In this document: piece by piece, positions 53,430 through 60,340 of the stretch
Layout of the letters: each line of letters begins with the position of its first letter
Position numbering within the stretch: position 1 is the first letter of the stretch
Source: Variovorax sp. Root411
GTDB lineage: Bacteria > Pseudomonadota > Gammaproteobacteria > Burkholderiales > Burkholderiaceae_C
Assembly: GCF_001425205.1 (NCBI RefSeq)
Contig: NZ_LMDW01000002.1
Location: forward strand, 109,099-173,098
Direction: 5' to 3'
Length of the DNA: 64,000 bases
The notes under the pieces: model-generated
Databases searched by the model: none
The model's input: only the letters and a program-made list of their open reading frames with translations
Told to the model about the DNA's origin: nothing
Made by a program: the position numbers and the translations under genes

Positions 53430-54383
53430 TCAGGGCACGGGGGAAACGAGGGGCTGGCCCGCGAAGTGGGCCTCGAGGTTGCTGCGCACCAGCTCACCCA
53501 TGGCGCGGCGCGTCTGTTCGGTGCCGCTGCCATGGTGCGGGTGCAGCACCACGTTGTCGAGCGCGGCAAAGCGCGGGTCGATGCGCGGTTCGTTGAGGAA
53601 CACGTCGAGCGCGGCGCCGGCAATGCCGCGCGCCTCCAGCGCCTGCAGCAGCGCACCTTCGTCGACGGTGGTGCCGCGCGATACGTTCACCAGCCAGCCC
53701 TTGGGGCCCAGCGCCTGCAGCACCTCGGCATCGACGATGCCGCGCGTGGCCTCGCCGCCGGGCAGGATGACGATGAGCACGTCGCACCAGTCGGCCATGG
53801 CACTCAGGCTGGCGAAATGGCGGTGCGGGCTGTCTTGCTTCGGCGTGCGGCTGAAGTAGCCCAGCTCCACGTCGAAGCCGGAGAGCCGGCGCGCGATGGT
53901 GCTGCCGATGCGGCCGAAGCCGGCGATGCCGATGCGCTGGCCGAAGACGCGCGTGGTCAGCTGCATGCCGCCGTTGGCCCACGCACCGCTTCGCACGAAA
54001 GCATCGCCCGCCGGGATGCGGCGCTGCAACGCCAGCGTGAGCCCCACGGCGAGGTCGGCCACGTCGCCGTTGAGCACATCGGGCGTGTTGGTCACGCGGA
54101 TGCCGCGTGCGCGGCAGGCGGCGAGGTCGATGCCGTCGGTGCCCACGCCGTAGCAGGCGATCAGCTCCAGCTTCGGCAGCGCGGCGATCAGCTCGGCGTT
54201 CGCGCCCAGCTCGCCGCGCGTCGCGACCGCGCGGATGTTCGGCGCGTGCTCGGCGATGAAGGCGTGCCGGTCTGCCGCCTCCCAGAGGCGGTGCAGCGTG
54301 TAGGCCGACTGCATCGGCGTCATGTCCCATTCCGGGTAGGTGCCCGGCATCAGCACGTGCGGGGATGTGGTGGTAGCGGTCAA
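53430..54383 (-). CDS. D-isomer-specific 2-hydroxyacid dehydrogenase (GhrB-like)
   Basis: 317 residues. The NAD(P) motif GFGRIG (155-160), catalytic Arg236 in VNVSRGTTV, Glu265 in LNEPR and the His in HPHHG near 283 form the complete active site. GhrB/2-ketogluconate reductases and hydroxypyruvate/glyoxylate reductases share this pattern (NTPDVLNGDVADLAVGL). The neighbouring idonate-type dehydrogenases favour a ketogluconate or hydroxypyruvate substrate. It is first of the minus-strand pair; its start is 38 bp from the operator at 54422. Confidence 0.88.
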   Translation of the reverse strand: MTATTTSPHVLMPGTYPEWDMTPMQSAYTLHRLWEAADRHAFIAEHAPNIRAVATRGELGANAELIAALPKLELIACYGVGTDGIDLAACRARGIRVTNTPDVLNGDVADLAVGLTLALQRRIPAGDAFVRSGAWANGGMQLTTRVFGQRIGIAGFGRIGSTIARRLSGFDVELGYFSRTPKQDSPHRHFASLSAMADWCDVLIVILPGGEATRGIVDAEVLQALGPKGWLVNVSRGTTVDEGALLQALEARGIAGAALDVFLNEPRIDPRFAALDNVVLHPHHGSGTEQTRRAMGELVRSNLEAHFAGQPLVSPVP

Positions 54384-54421
54384 GCGGGTCTCTCCTGCGG
54401 AAGGCTGTTTCGATTTAATCA

Positions 54422-54433
54422 GATACCGGTAAC
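54422..54433. promoter_or_regulatory. GntR/LacI-type operator 3 (GATACCGGTAAC)
   Basis: Exact match to 33976-33987, placed before the minus-strand dehydrogenase pair. A weaker TACCGGTT lies at 54471 between this site and the next. Confidence 0.75.
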
Positions 54434-54491
54434 TTTAATCGCTCGAAGAAAATAATGCCAGCGCAGGTTTTACCGGTTGACGATCTCAAAA

Positions 54492-54503
54492 GATACCGGT
54501 AAC
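54492..54503. promoter_or_regulatory. GntR/LacI-type operator 4 (GATACCGGTAAC)
   Basis: Exact match to operators 1 and 3, 13 bp before the SDR start codon and 70 bp from operator 3, a spacing that places both on nearly the same helix face (about 6.7 turns) and could permit looping. Confidence 0.75.
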
Positions 54504-54516
54504 TTATCTGGCTGCC

Positions 54517-55296
54517 ATGAACCAAGAGCCTCCCTTGAAACTTTTCGACCTTTCCGGGCGCACCGCCCTCATCACCGGTTCCAGCAAGGGCATCGGCTTT
54601 GCGCTGGCCGCGGCGCTCGGCAACGCCGGTGCGCGCGTGGTGCTCAATGCGCGCGACGCCACGGCGCTCACGGCCGCCCGCGATGCCCTGCGCGCCAAAG
54701 GCATTGCGGCCGAGGCCGTGGCCTTCGACGTGACCGATGCAGCGGCGGTGGAAGCCGGCGTGGCCGCCATCGAAGCCGACATCGGCGCCATCGACATCCT
54801 CGTCAACAACGCCGGCATGCAGCACCGCGGCGCGTTCGCTGAATTTCCGGTCGACGCCTGGCACAAGATAGTCACCACCAACATCGACAGCGTGTTCCTG
54901 GTCGGCCGCTTCGTTGCGCAGCGCATGATCGAGCGCAAGCGCGGCAAGATCATCAACGTGTGCTCCGTGCAGAGCGAGCTGGGCCGCCCGGGCATTGCGC
55001 CCTACGCCGCCACCAAGGGCGCGGTGAAGATGCTCACCAAGGGCATGGCAATCGACCTCGGCAAGCACGGCATCCAGGTCAATGGCCTCGGGCCGGGCTA
55101 CTTCAAGACCGAACTCACGCAGGCGCTGGTCGCCGACGAGGCCTTCACGGCGTGGCTCTCGGGCCGCACGCCCGCCGGCCGATGGGGCGACGTGGAAGAG
55201 CTCGGCGGTGCGGCCATCTTCCTGGCTTCCGACGCGTCGAGCTTCGTCAACGGCCACATCCTGTATGTGGATGGCGGCATCACCGCGAGCCTGTAG
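54517..55296 (+). CDS. Gluconate 5-dehydrogenase-like SDR
   Basis: 259 residues. The cofactor motif GSSKGIG (21-27), NNAG (97-100) and catalytic Ser150, Tyr163, Lys167 (YAATK) are all intact. The opening LFDLSGRTALITGSSKGIG and QVNGLGPGYFKTELT match IdnO/gluconate 5-dehydrogenase proteins that reduce 5-ketogluconate to gluconate. Together with the idnD-like gene it would complete the two redox steps of the idonate route. Operator 4 abuts the start, so repression by a GntR-like protein is expected. Confidence 0.88.
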   Translation: MNQEPPLKLFDLSGRTALITGSSKGIGFALAAALGNAGARVVLNARDATALTAARDALRAKGIAAEAVAFDVTDAAAVEAGVAAIEADIGAIDILVNNAGMQHRGAFAEFPVDAWHKIVTTNIDSVFLVGRFVAQRMIERKRGKIINVCSVQSELGRPGIAPYAATKGAVKMLTKGMAIDLGKHGIQVNGLGPGYFKTELTQALVADEAFTAWLSGRTPAGRWGDVEELGGAAIFLASDASSFVNGHILYVDGGITASL

Positions 55297-55326
55297 CACC
55301 GTGCACTCCATGCTGAAAGTCTACGC

Positions 55327-56229
55327 ATGACAACCGCAACTGCCACCGGCCAGCGCGTCGCCGTGATCGGCGTGGGCATCATGGGAACGGCCATCGCGCG
55401 CCGGCTGCTCGAATGCGGCCACCGGGTGAGCGTGTTCGATCTCGATACGGCGAAGGTAGCGGCGCTGCAGGTGCACGGCGCGCAAGCCGCCGGCACCGCG
55501 CAGGCGGCAGCGGCAGCCAGCGACTTCGTCATCACCAGCCTCAACTCGGCGGCGGTGGTGGAGCGCGCAATCTTCGGCGAGGCCGGCATCGCCGCCGCGC
55601 CCGCCAATGCGAAGCGGCTGCTGATCGACATGTCGTCCATCGACCCGCCTTCCACGCGCCGGCTCGCGCAGTCGCTGCGCGAGCGCACGGGCATGGGCTT
55701 CGTCGATGCACCGCTCTCCGGCGGGGCGCCCAAGGCCCTGCTCGGGCAGCTCACGGTGATGGCCGGCGGCAGTGCCGAAGACGTGCAGCGCGCACGCGCC
55801 GTGATGGACAGCCTGTGCGCCAACTACACCCGCATGGGCGACAACGGCGCGGGCCAGACCACCAAGCTCGTCAACCAGCTGCTCTGCGCCATCGGCTTCC
55901 AGGCCGTGGCCGAGGCGGTGCGGCTGGCCGAGGCCGGCGGCGTCGATGCATCGAAGCTGCCCGCCGCACTGGCCGGCGGCCGCGCCGACAGCCAGATCCT
56001 GCGCGAGTTCGGCCCCAAGATGGCCGCGCGCGACTACACACCCACCGGACGCATCGACAACATGCTCAAGGATCTCGAGGCGGTGCAGGCCTTCTCGCAG
56101 GGCCAGCGCCTTCCGATGCCGCTGGCGGGCGCCGTCTCGGAGCTGCACCGCAGCTTCGTCGCGGCCGGGCTCGGCGCCGAAGACACGGCGGCCATGATGC
56201 GGCAGTTCGAGGGTTACGGCCGCGGCTGA
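55327..56229 (+). CDS. 3-hydroxyisobutyrate/tartronate-semialdehyde-type dehydrogenase
   Basis: 300 residues. The N-terminal NAD motif is VIGVGIMGTAIARRL (GVGIMG at 15-20), followed by substrate signature FVDAPLSGGAPKALLGQLTV and the catalytic Lys segment GAGQTTKLVNQLL. It belongs to the beta-hydroxyacid dehydrogenase family; GarR-like tartronate semialdehyde reductases and HIBADH share it. It lies 30 bp below the SDR gene in the same transcript. Confidence 0.88.
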   Translation: MTTATATGQRVAVIGVGIMGTAIARRLLECGHRVSVFDLDTAKVAALQVHGAQAAGTAQAAAAASDFVITSLNSAAVVERAIFGEAGIAAAPANAKRLLIDMSSIDPPSTRRLAQSLRERTGMGFVDAPLSGGAPKALLGQLTVMAGGSAEDVQRARAVMDSLCANYTRMGDNGAGQTTKLVNQLLCAIGFQAVAEAVRLAEAGGVDASKLPAALAGGRADSQILREFGPKMAARDYTPTGRIDNMLKDLEAVQAFSQGQRLPMPLAGAVSELHRSFVAAGLGAEDTAAMMRQFEGYGRG

Positions 56230-56278
56230 AGCACCTCATCCCCCTTCCCACAGACTTCAACCAGGAAAGAAGAAACCC

Positions 56279-56617
56279 ATGTTCATCCGCTGCGCGTTTT
56301 TCAGGGGTCGGGTCAAGGCCGGCATGGAAGAAGCATTCGATCGCCACGTGCATGAAAAACTCGTGCCGCTGTGGACCCGCTTCCCCGGCGCGCTCGAAGT
56401 GCGCGTGCTGCGCCAGCTCGAAAGCGACGTGAGCGATCCCGAACTGGCGATGGTGCTGTCGATCCGCTATGCGAGCCGCGAAGACATTGCCATCGCACTC
56501 GACTCGCCCGTTCGCTACGAGAGCCGCGAAGTGTCGAAGAAGCTGTTCGAGATGTTCGACGGCACGGTCTTCCACACGGTGTTCAGCGCCGAGGAGTTCG
56601 CGCTCGCGGCCGCCTGA
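56279..56617 (+). CDS. Small Dabb/ABM-like protein of the dehydrogenase operon
   Basis: 112 residues. AGGAAAGAAGAAACCC precedes the ATG. FIRCAFFRGRVKAGMEEAFD, then VPLWTRFPGALEVRVLRQLE and VLSIRYASREDIAIALDSPV suggest a dimeric ferredoxin-like alpha-beta barrel (ABM/Dabb type); no catalytic residue is recognisable. It is the third gene after operator 4. Its 3' end overlaps the convergent GH15 gene by 35 bp. Confidence 0.72.
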   Translation: MFIRCAFFRGRVKAGMEEAFDRHVHEKLVPLWTRFPGALEVRVLRQLESDVSDPELAMVLSIRYASREDIAIALDSPVRYESREVSKKLFEMFDGTVFHTVFSAEEFALAAA

Positions 56618-58607
56618 GCGGCGTCTTCTTCTTTGCCGTCTTGTTTGCCTTCTTCGGCTGCGCCTTGCCGTCGAGGTCCGCCAGCTCCCACACGCCGCCG
56701 GCCGCCGACACCAGCGCATGCGCGCTGTTGATCAGCCCGATGTGCGAGAACGCCTGCGGAAAATTGCCCAGCTGCCGTTGCGCCACCGGGTCGTACTCCT
56801 CGGCGAACAGGCCGAGGTCGTTGCCCAGTGCCAGCAGGCGCTTGAACAGCGCCCGCGCCTTGCGCATCCTGCCCATGGCCACGTACACGTTCGACAGCCA
56901 GAAGCTGCACGCGAGGAAAGCGCCCTCCCCGCCTTCGAGGCCGTCCACGCCTTTCTCGGTGCGGTAGCGGTACACCAGCCCGTTGAAGATCAGCTCCTTC
57001 TCGATGCGCGCGATGGTGCCCTGCACGCGCGTGTCATGGATCGGCAGGAAGCCGATCAGCGGCATCCACAGCAGCGCCGCATCCACCGCGTCGGCGCCGT
57101 AGTACTGCACGAAGGAGTTGCACCCGGCGTCGTAGCCGCGGGCGCAGACTTCGGCATGGATCTCGTCGCGCACCTCGCGCCAGCGCTCGACGGGGCCTTC
57201 GAGCCCGTATTCCGTCGCGCTCGCGATCATCCGGTCGAAGGCCAGCCAGCACATGATCTTGGAGTGCACGAAATGGCGCGGTTCGCCGCGCACTTCCCAG
57301 ACGCCGCAGTCGGGCTCCTTCCACAGCGCCATCAGCTGTTTGGCGATGGCTCGCTCCAGCGGCCACACCTTGTCCATGTCCGCCAGGCCGGCCTTGCGCG
57401 CCGCATGAAAGGCCGCGATGACCGAGCCATACACGTCGAGCTGCCGCTGCCCGTGCGCGCCGTTGCCGATGCGCACCGGCCGGCTGCCTTCGTAGCCCGG
57501 CAGCCAGTCGAGCTCGAGCTCGGTGAGCGAGCGTTCGCCGTGCAGGCCGTACATCACCTGCAGCTCTTCGGGCGAGCCGCCCACCGCGCGCATCAGCCAC
57601 CAGCGCCAGGCGCTGGCCTCCTCGACGTAGCCCGAGCCGATCAGCGCATACAGCGTGAGCGCCGCGTCGCGCAGCCAGCAGAAGCGGTAGTCCCAGTTGC
57701 GCACGCCGCCCGGCAGTTCGGGCAGCGAAGTGCTCGGCGCGGCGACGATGCCGCCGGTGGGCTCGTAGGTGAGCGCCTTGAGCGTGAGCAGCGAGCGCAT
57801 CACCGGCTCGTGGAATTCGCCGCCGTAGCCGCAGCGCCCGGTCCATGCGCTCCACTCGATCACGGTGCGCGCCAGCAGCGCGCTGGCGTCGCGCGTCACA
57901 GGCGGCTTCAGGTGCGACGGAAACCAGTCGAGGCTGAACGCGATCGACTGCCCCGCCGACACGGAGAAGTCGGCAAAGCTCGCGAAGTTCTCGTTGGTCA
58001 GCGGCACGCCGGAGCTGATGCGCACCGAGTCGGGCCCGGCCGTGGCAAACACCGCGCCGTCGCGCCGCTCCATCCAGGGGCACCACTCGCCGTAGTTGAA
58101 GCGGATGCGGAACTCGGTGTGCATGGCCACGGTGCCGCGTACGCCCCGCACGATGCGCACCACCTCGTGCGTGCCGTCGATGGCGGGGCGCGGCATGAAG
58201 TCGGTGACGATGGCCACGCCCTTGGCCGTGCGGATGGTGGTTTCGAGCACCACGGTGCCGGGCAGGTAGCGCCGGGTGATGCGCGCATTACGGTCCTTGG
58301 CACGCGTCGTCCAGTGGCCGTTGCGCTCGTCGCCGAGCAGGCTGGCGAACATGGCGGCGGAATCGAAGCGCGGCAGGCACAGCCATTCGATGTCGCCGCC
58401 GCGGTGCACCAGCGCTGCGCTGTGGGTCGAGCCGATGAGCGCGTAGTCGCCGATGGGGCGGTCGGCATGGAGCCGTCCGGAGGGGTGCTTGGGGTTCTTT
58501 GGCAAGAGCCCGAGTGTTTTCTTACGCGCGGGCGAGGCGCGCCAGCGACGGGCGCGGATTGCTGACGGACAACGCCTTTTCGCGGGCGTGTCAGGCCTGA
58601 GGATCAC
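56583..58607 (-). CDS. Glycoside hydrolase family 15 protein
   Basis: 674 residues. An N-terminal beta-sandwich begins at RPIGDYALIGSTHSAALVHR and IEWLCLPRFDSAAMFASLLG. The (alpha/alpha)6 catalytic barrel shows GGVRNWDYRFCWLRDAALTL (about 300-320), GEPRHFVHSKIMCWLAFDRM and LFAEEYDPVAQRQLGNFPQA with the likely catalytic acids. Bacterial GH15 enzymes are glucoamylases or trehalases. The C-terminus is Lys/Arg-rich (KKANKTAKKKTPLRRPRART). About 45 N-terminal residues precede conservation, and the start overlaps the upstream small gene by 17 bp, so a later start is possible. Confidence 0.9.
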   Translation of the reverse strand: MILRPDTPAKRRCPSAIRARRWRASPARKKTLGLLPKNPKHPSGRLHADRPIGDYALIGSTHSAALVHRGGDIEWLCLPRFDSAAMFASLLGDERNGHWTTRAKDRNARITRRYLPGTVVLETTIRTAKGVAIVTDFMPRPAIDGTHEVVRIVRGVRGTVAMHTEFRIRFNYGEWCPWMERRDGAVFATAGPDSVRISSGVPLTNENFASFADFSVSAGQSIAFSLDWFPSHLKPPVTRDASALLARTVIEWSAWTGRCGYGGEFHEPVMRSLLTLKALTYEPTGGIVAAPSTSLPELPGGVRNWDYRFCWLRDAALTLYALIGSGYVEEASAWRWWLMRAVGGSPEELQVMYGLHGERSLTELELDWLPGYEGSRPVRIGNGAHGQRQLDVYGSVIAAFHAARKAGLADMDKVWPLERAIAKQLMALWKEPDCGVWEVRGEPRHFVHSKIMCWLAFDRMIASATEYGLEGPVERWREVRDEIHAEVCARGYDAGCNSFVQYYGADAVDAALLWMPLIGFLPIHDTRVQGTIARIEKELIFNGLVYRYRTEKGVDGLEGGEGAFLACSFWLSNVYVAMGRMRKARALFKRLLALGNDLGLFAEEYDPVAQRQLGNFPQAFSHIGLINSAHALVSAAGGVWELADLDGKAQPKKANKTAKKKTPLRRPRARTPRR

Positions 58608-58836
58608 GCCCCCCAGCCCGGTTCATCCAGTCGTCCACGAAAAACCGTGCACGGAACCTGACCCGTTCGAGCGCAGCTTCGCGCGAAGGCTGCTGCGCCA
58701 GCACGAACACGCAGCGCTGCACCCGCCCCTGGCGGAGTTCGGCCTTGCCGGCGTAGGTGCCTTCCGGGGCCTTTTTGAGGTCCACTTGGCAAGTCCAGCC
58801 TTCGGGAAGATCGAAGTCGGAGAGTTCCTGGGTCAT
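58591..58836 (-). CDS. Small conserved-looking protein, unknown
   Basis: 81 residues from ATG 58836 (MTQELSDFDLPEGWTCQVDL). The pattern WTCQVDLKKAPEGTYAGKAE, then RVQRCVFVLAQQPSREAALE reads as a compact alpha-beta protein. It overlaps the start of the GH15 gene by 17 bp on the same strand, which suggests coupling. No function is known to me. A long open frame continuing upstream to 59385 is not supported. Confidence 0.62.
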   Translation of the reverse strand: MTQELSDFDLPEGWTCQVDLKKAPEGTYAGKAELRQGRVQRCVFVLAQQPSREAALERVRFRARFFVDDWMNRAGGRDPQA

Positions 58837-59055
58837 GGCAGATCGAAGAATAGTTCTCCGGGAGCCGGGGCTCAATGTTCCAGCCAACGGTGCCAAGGGC
58901 CTTTTCCAGAAAATGTGATGACGATCGCCGGCCTCGAGGAACCGCCACCAATGGGCGGGTGCCTGAGCGACCTCTACCAACGCCAGCAGACCGTCGCCAC
59001 CAGTATGGGCGGGCAAACTTAAGCCCAACTGAAGAGCCGCCGGACGAGTTGAAAA

Positions 59056-59862
59056 ATGAAGCAAGAATTGCAAATGCAACTGCAACTGCAGATCGACTCG
59101 CACCAGGTCCACCTGTGGCACCTGTACGTTCCCGAACAGGACGACCCCGCCCACGAAGAAGGCATGGCCCTGTTGACACCCGAAGAGCGCGAAAAGCACG
59201 GACGCTTCCACTTCGCCCGCGACAGGCGCCGGTACCTCATGACGCGGGGGCTGATCCGCTCGCTGCTCTCCCGCTACGCGCCCATCGCGCCGCGCGACTG
59301 GCGGTTCGAAACCAACGCCTATGGGCGCCCGCGGATTGCCAATGCGCTGCCGCAGGCGCAGCCTCTTCGCTTCAACATTTCGCACACCGCCTCACTCATC
59401 GTGGCGGCGCTGACGGTGGAGCGCGAGGTGGGCGTGGACGTCGAACACACGGCCAGGGCCGCCCCGCTGGAGATTGCGCAGCACTTCTTTTCCGCCAGCG
59501 AGGCGCAGGCGCTGCAGCAGCTGCCGGCCGAGCTTCAACCCTCCCGGTTCTGGGATCTCTGGACGCTCAAGGAAAGCTACATCAAGGCGCGCGGCATGGG
59601 GTTGTCGCTTCCGCTGGACCGGTTCTCCTTCAGTTTTGAAGGCGCGCATGACGTGGCAATCGGCTTCGAGGACGGCCTAGACGATTCCGCGGCGCGCTGG
59701 CAGTTCTGGCAACTCCAGCCGGACAACGCGCATGCCGTGGCCCTCTGCCTGGAGCGCATGCATTCGGAAACCGTGCAGATCCTTTGCTGGAAGGCGACCC
59801 CGCTGCTTGCATCGGTCGAGCAACTCCAGGTCGCGGTGACGCGCTGGTCGCCAGGCGGCTGA
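59056..59862 (+). CDS. 4'-phosphopantetheinyl transferase (Sfp type)
   Basis: 268 residues. The Sfp/AcpT signature is complete: FNISHTASLIVAAL, GVDVEHTAR with the Mg-binding Asp, and FWDLWTLKESYIKARGMGLS with the acidic Glu and Lys. The enzyme transfers phosphopantetheine from CoA to carrier proteins of NRPS, PKS or fatty-acid systems. No carrier-protein gene is in the window. The first dozen residues (MKQELQMQLQLQ) are Gln-rich and may mean that translation begins later. Confidence 0.92.
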   Translation: MKQELQMQLQLQIDSHQVHLWHLYVPEQDDPAHEEGMALLTPEEREKHGRFHFARDRRRYLMTRGLIRSLLSRYAPIAPRDWRFETNAYGRPRIANALPQAQPLRFNISHTASLIVAALTVEREVGVDVEHTARAAPLEIAQHFFSASEAQALQQLPAELQPSRFWDLWTLKESYIKARGMGLSLPLDRFSFSFEGAHDVAIGFEDGLDDSAARWQFWQLQPDNAHAVALCLERMHSETVQILCWKATPLLASVEQLQVAVTRWSPGG

Positions 59863-60292
59863 TTCCGCGGCGCGGAACGCGCCTTGCGGCCTTCCAAATC
59901 TCACCCGAGGCTGATCGCGGGCCTTGTCAAGCGGCACGGCTGCCATGGAACATGGATTCCATAATTCTTCACAAGTAAAACGATGCACTAAAAAGAGGTA
60001 TCAAATCCTTTTTCGCCTGCGTCAGGCAGATATTAACTACCACCAAAAGCTACGATTGACAAAGTGTATTTCCATGGTAAACATTGAATTCATTAGTAAC
60101 TTAATATTACTATTATCAATTACTTCGCGGTTGAAAATTTAAATCAATTCAACAAACTGCCTCCTAAAAGCGACAAGGCAGATTGCAATTGCCCACCCCC
60201 CAATTAACATTTGTTTGCAACAACTAACAAATAGTGCGCAGGGACAAGGTCCTAGGACCGATCACTGACTTTTTAATTGGATGGATGGGGTC
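59863..60292. other. AT-rich leader region upstream of the adhesin gene
   Basis: 430 bp without a convincing gene. From about 59990 to 60240 the sequence is strikingly AT-rich for this chromosome (for example TTAATATTACTATTATCAAT). It contains TTGACA at 60056 and TGGTAAACAT sixteen bases later, a weak sigma-70-like promoter. A short frame at 59924-60142 looks random. The low GC suggests a regulatory region, possibly silenced by an H-NS-like protein, or acquired DNA. Confidence 0.6.
60056..60083 (+). promoter_or_regulatory. Possible sigma-70 promoter for the adhesin gene
   Basis: TTGACA, 16-bp spacer, then TAAACA preceded by TG (extended -10 form). The -35 is perfect and the -10 is weak; the leader to 60293 would be about 200 nt. 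Confidence 0.3.
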
Positions 60293-60325
60293 ATGAATAG
60301 AACTTATCGCTCACTCTGGAATTAA
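60293..60325 (+). other. Interrupted ESPR start of the autotransporter signal peptide
   Basis: ATG 60293 encodes MNRTYRSLWN followed by TAA at 60323 and then, in the same frame, SLGAWVAASEDTRACGKRGG. That is the extended signal peptide region (MNRxYRxxWN-x-xxGxWVAxSE) of large type V proteins, with a stop replacing one residue. A single change, for example GAA to TAA, would explain it. Confidence 0.85.
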
Positions 60326-60340
60326 TCCCTTGGCGCCTGG

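Noticed and set aside
59924..60142. 72-residue frame in the AT-rich leader
   Set aside because: No ribosome site, no family resemblance; AT-rich chance frame.
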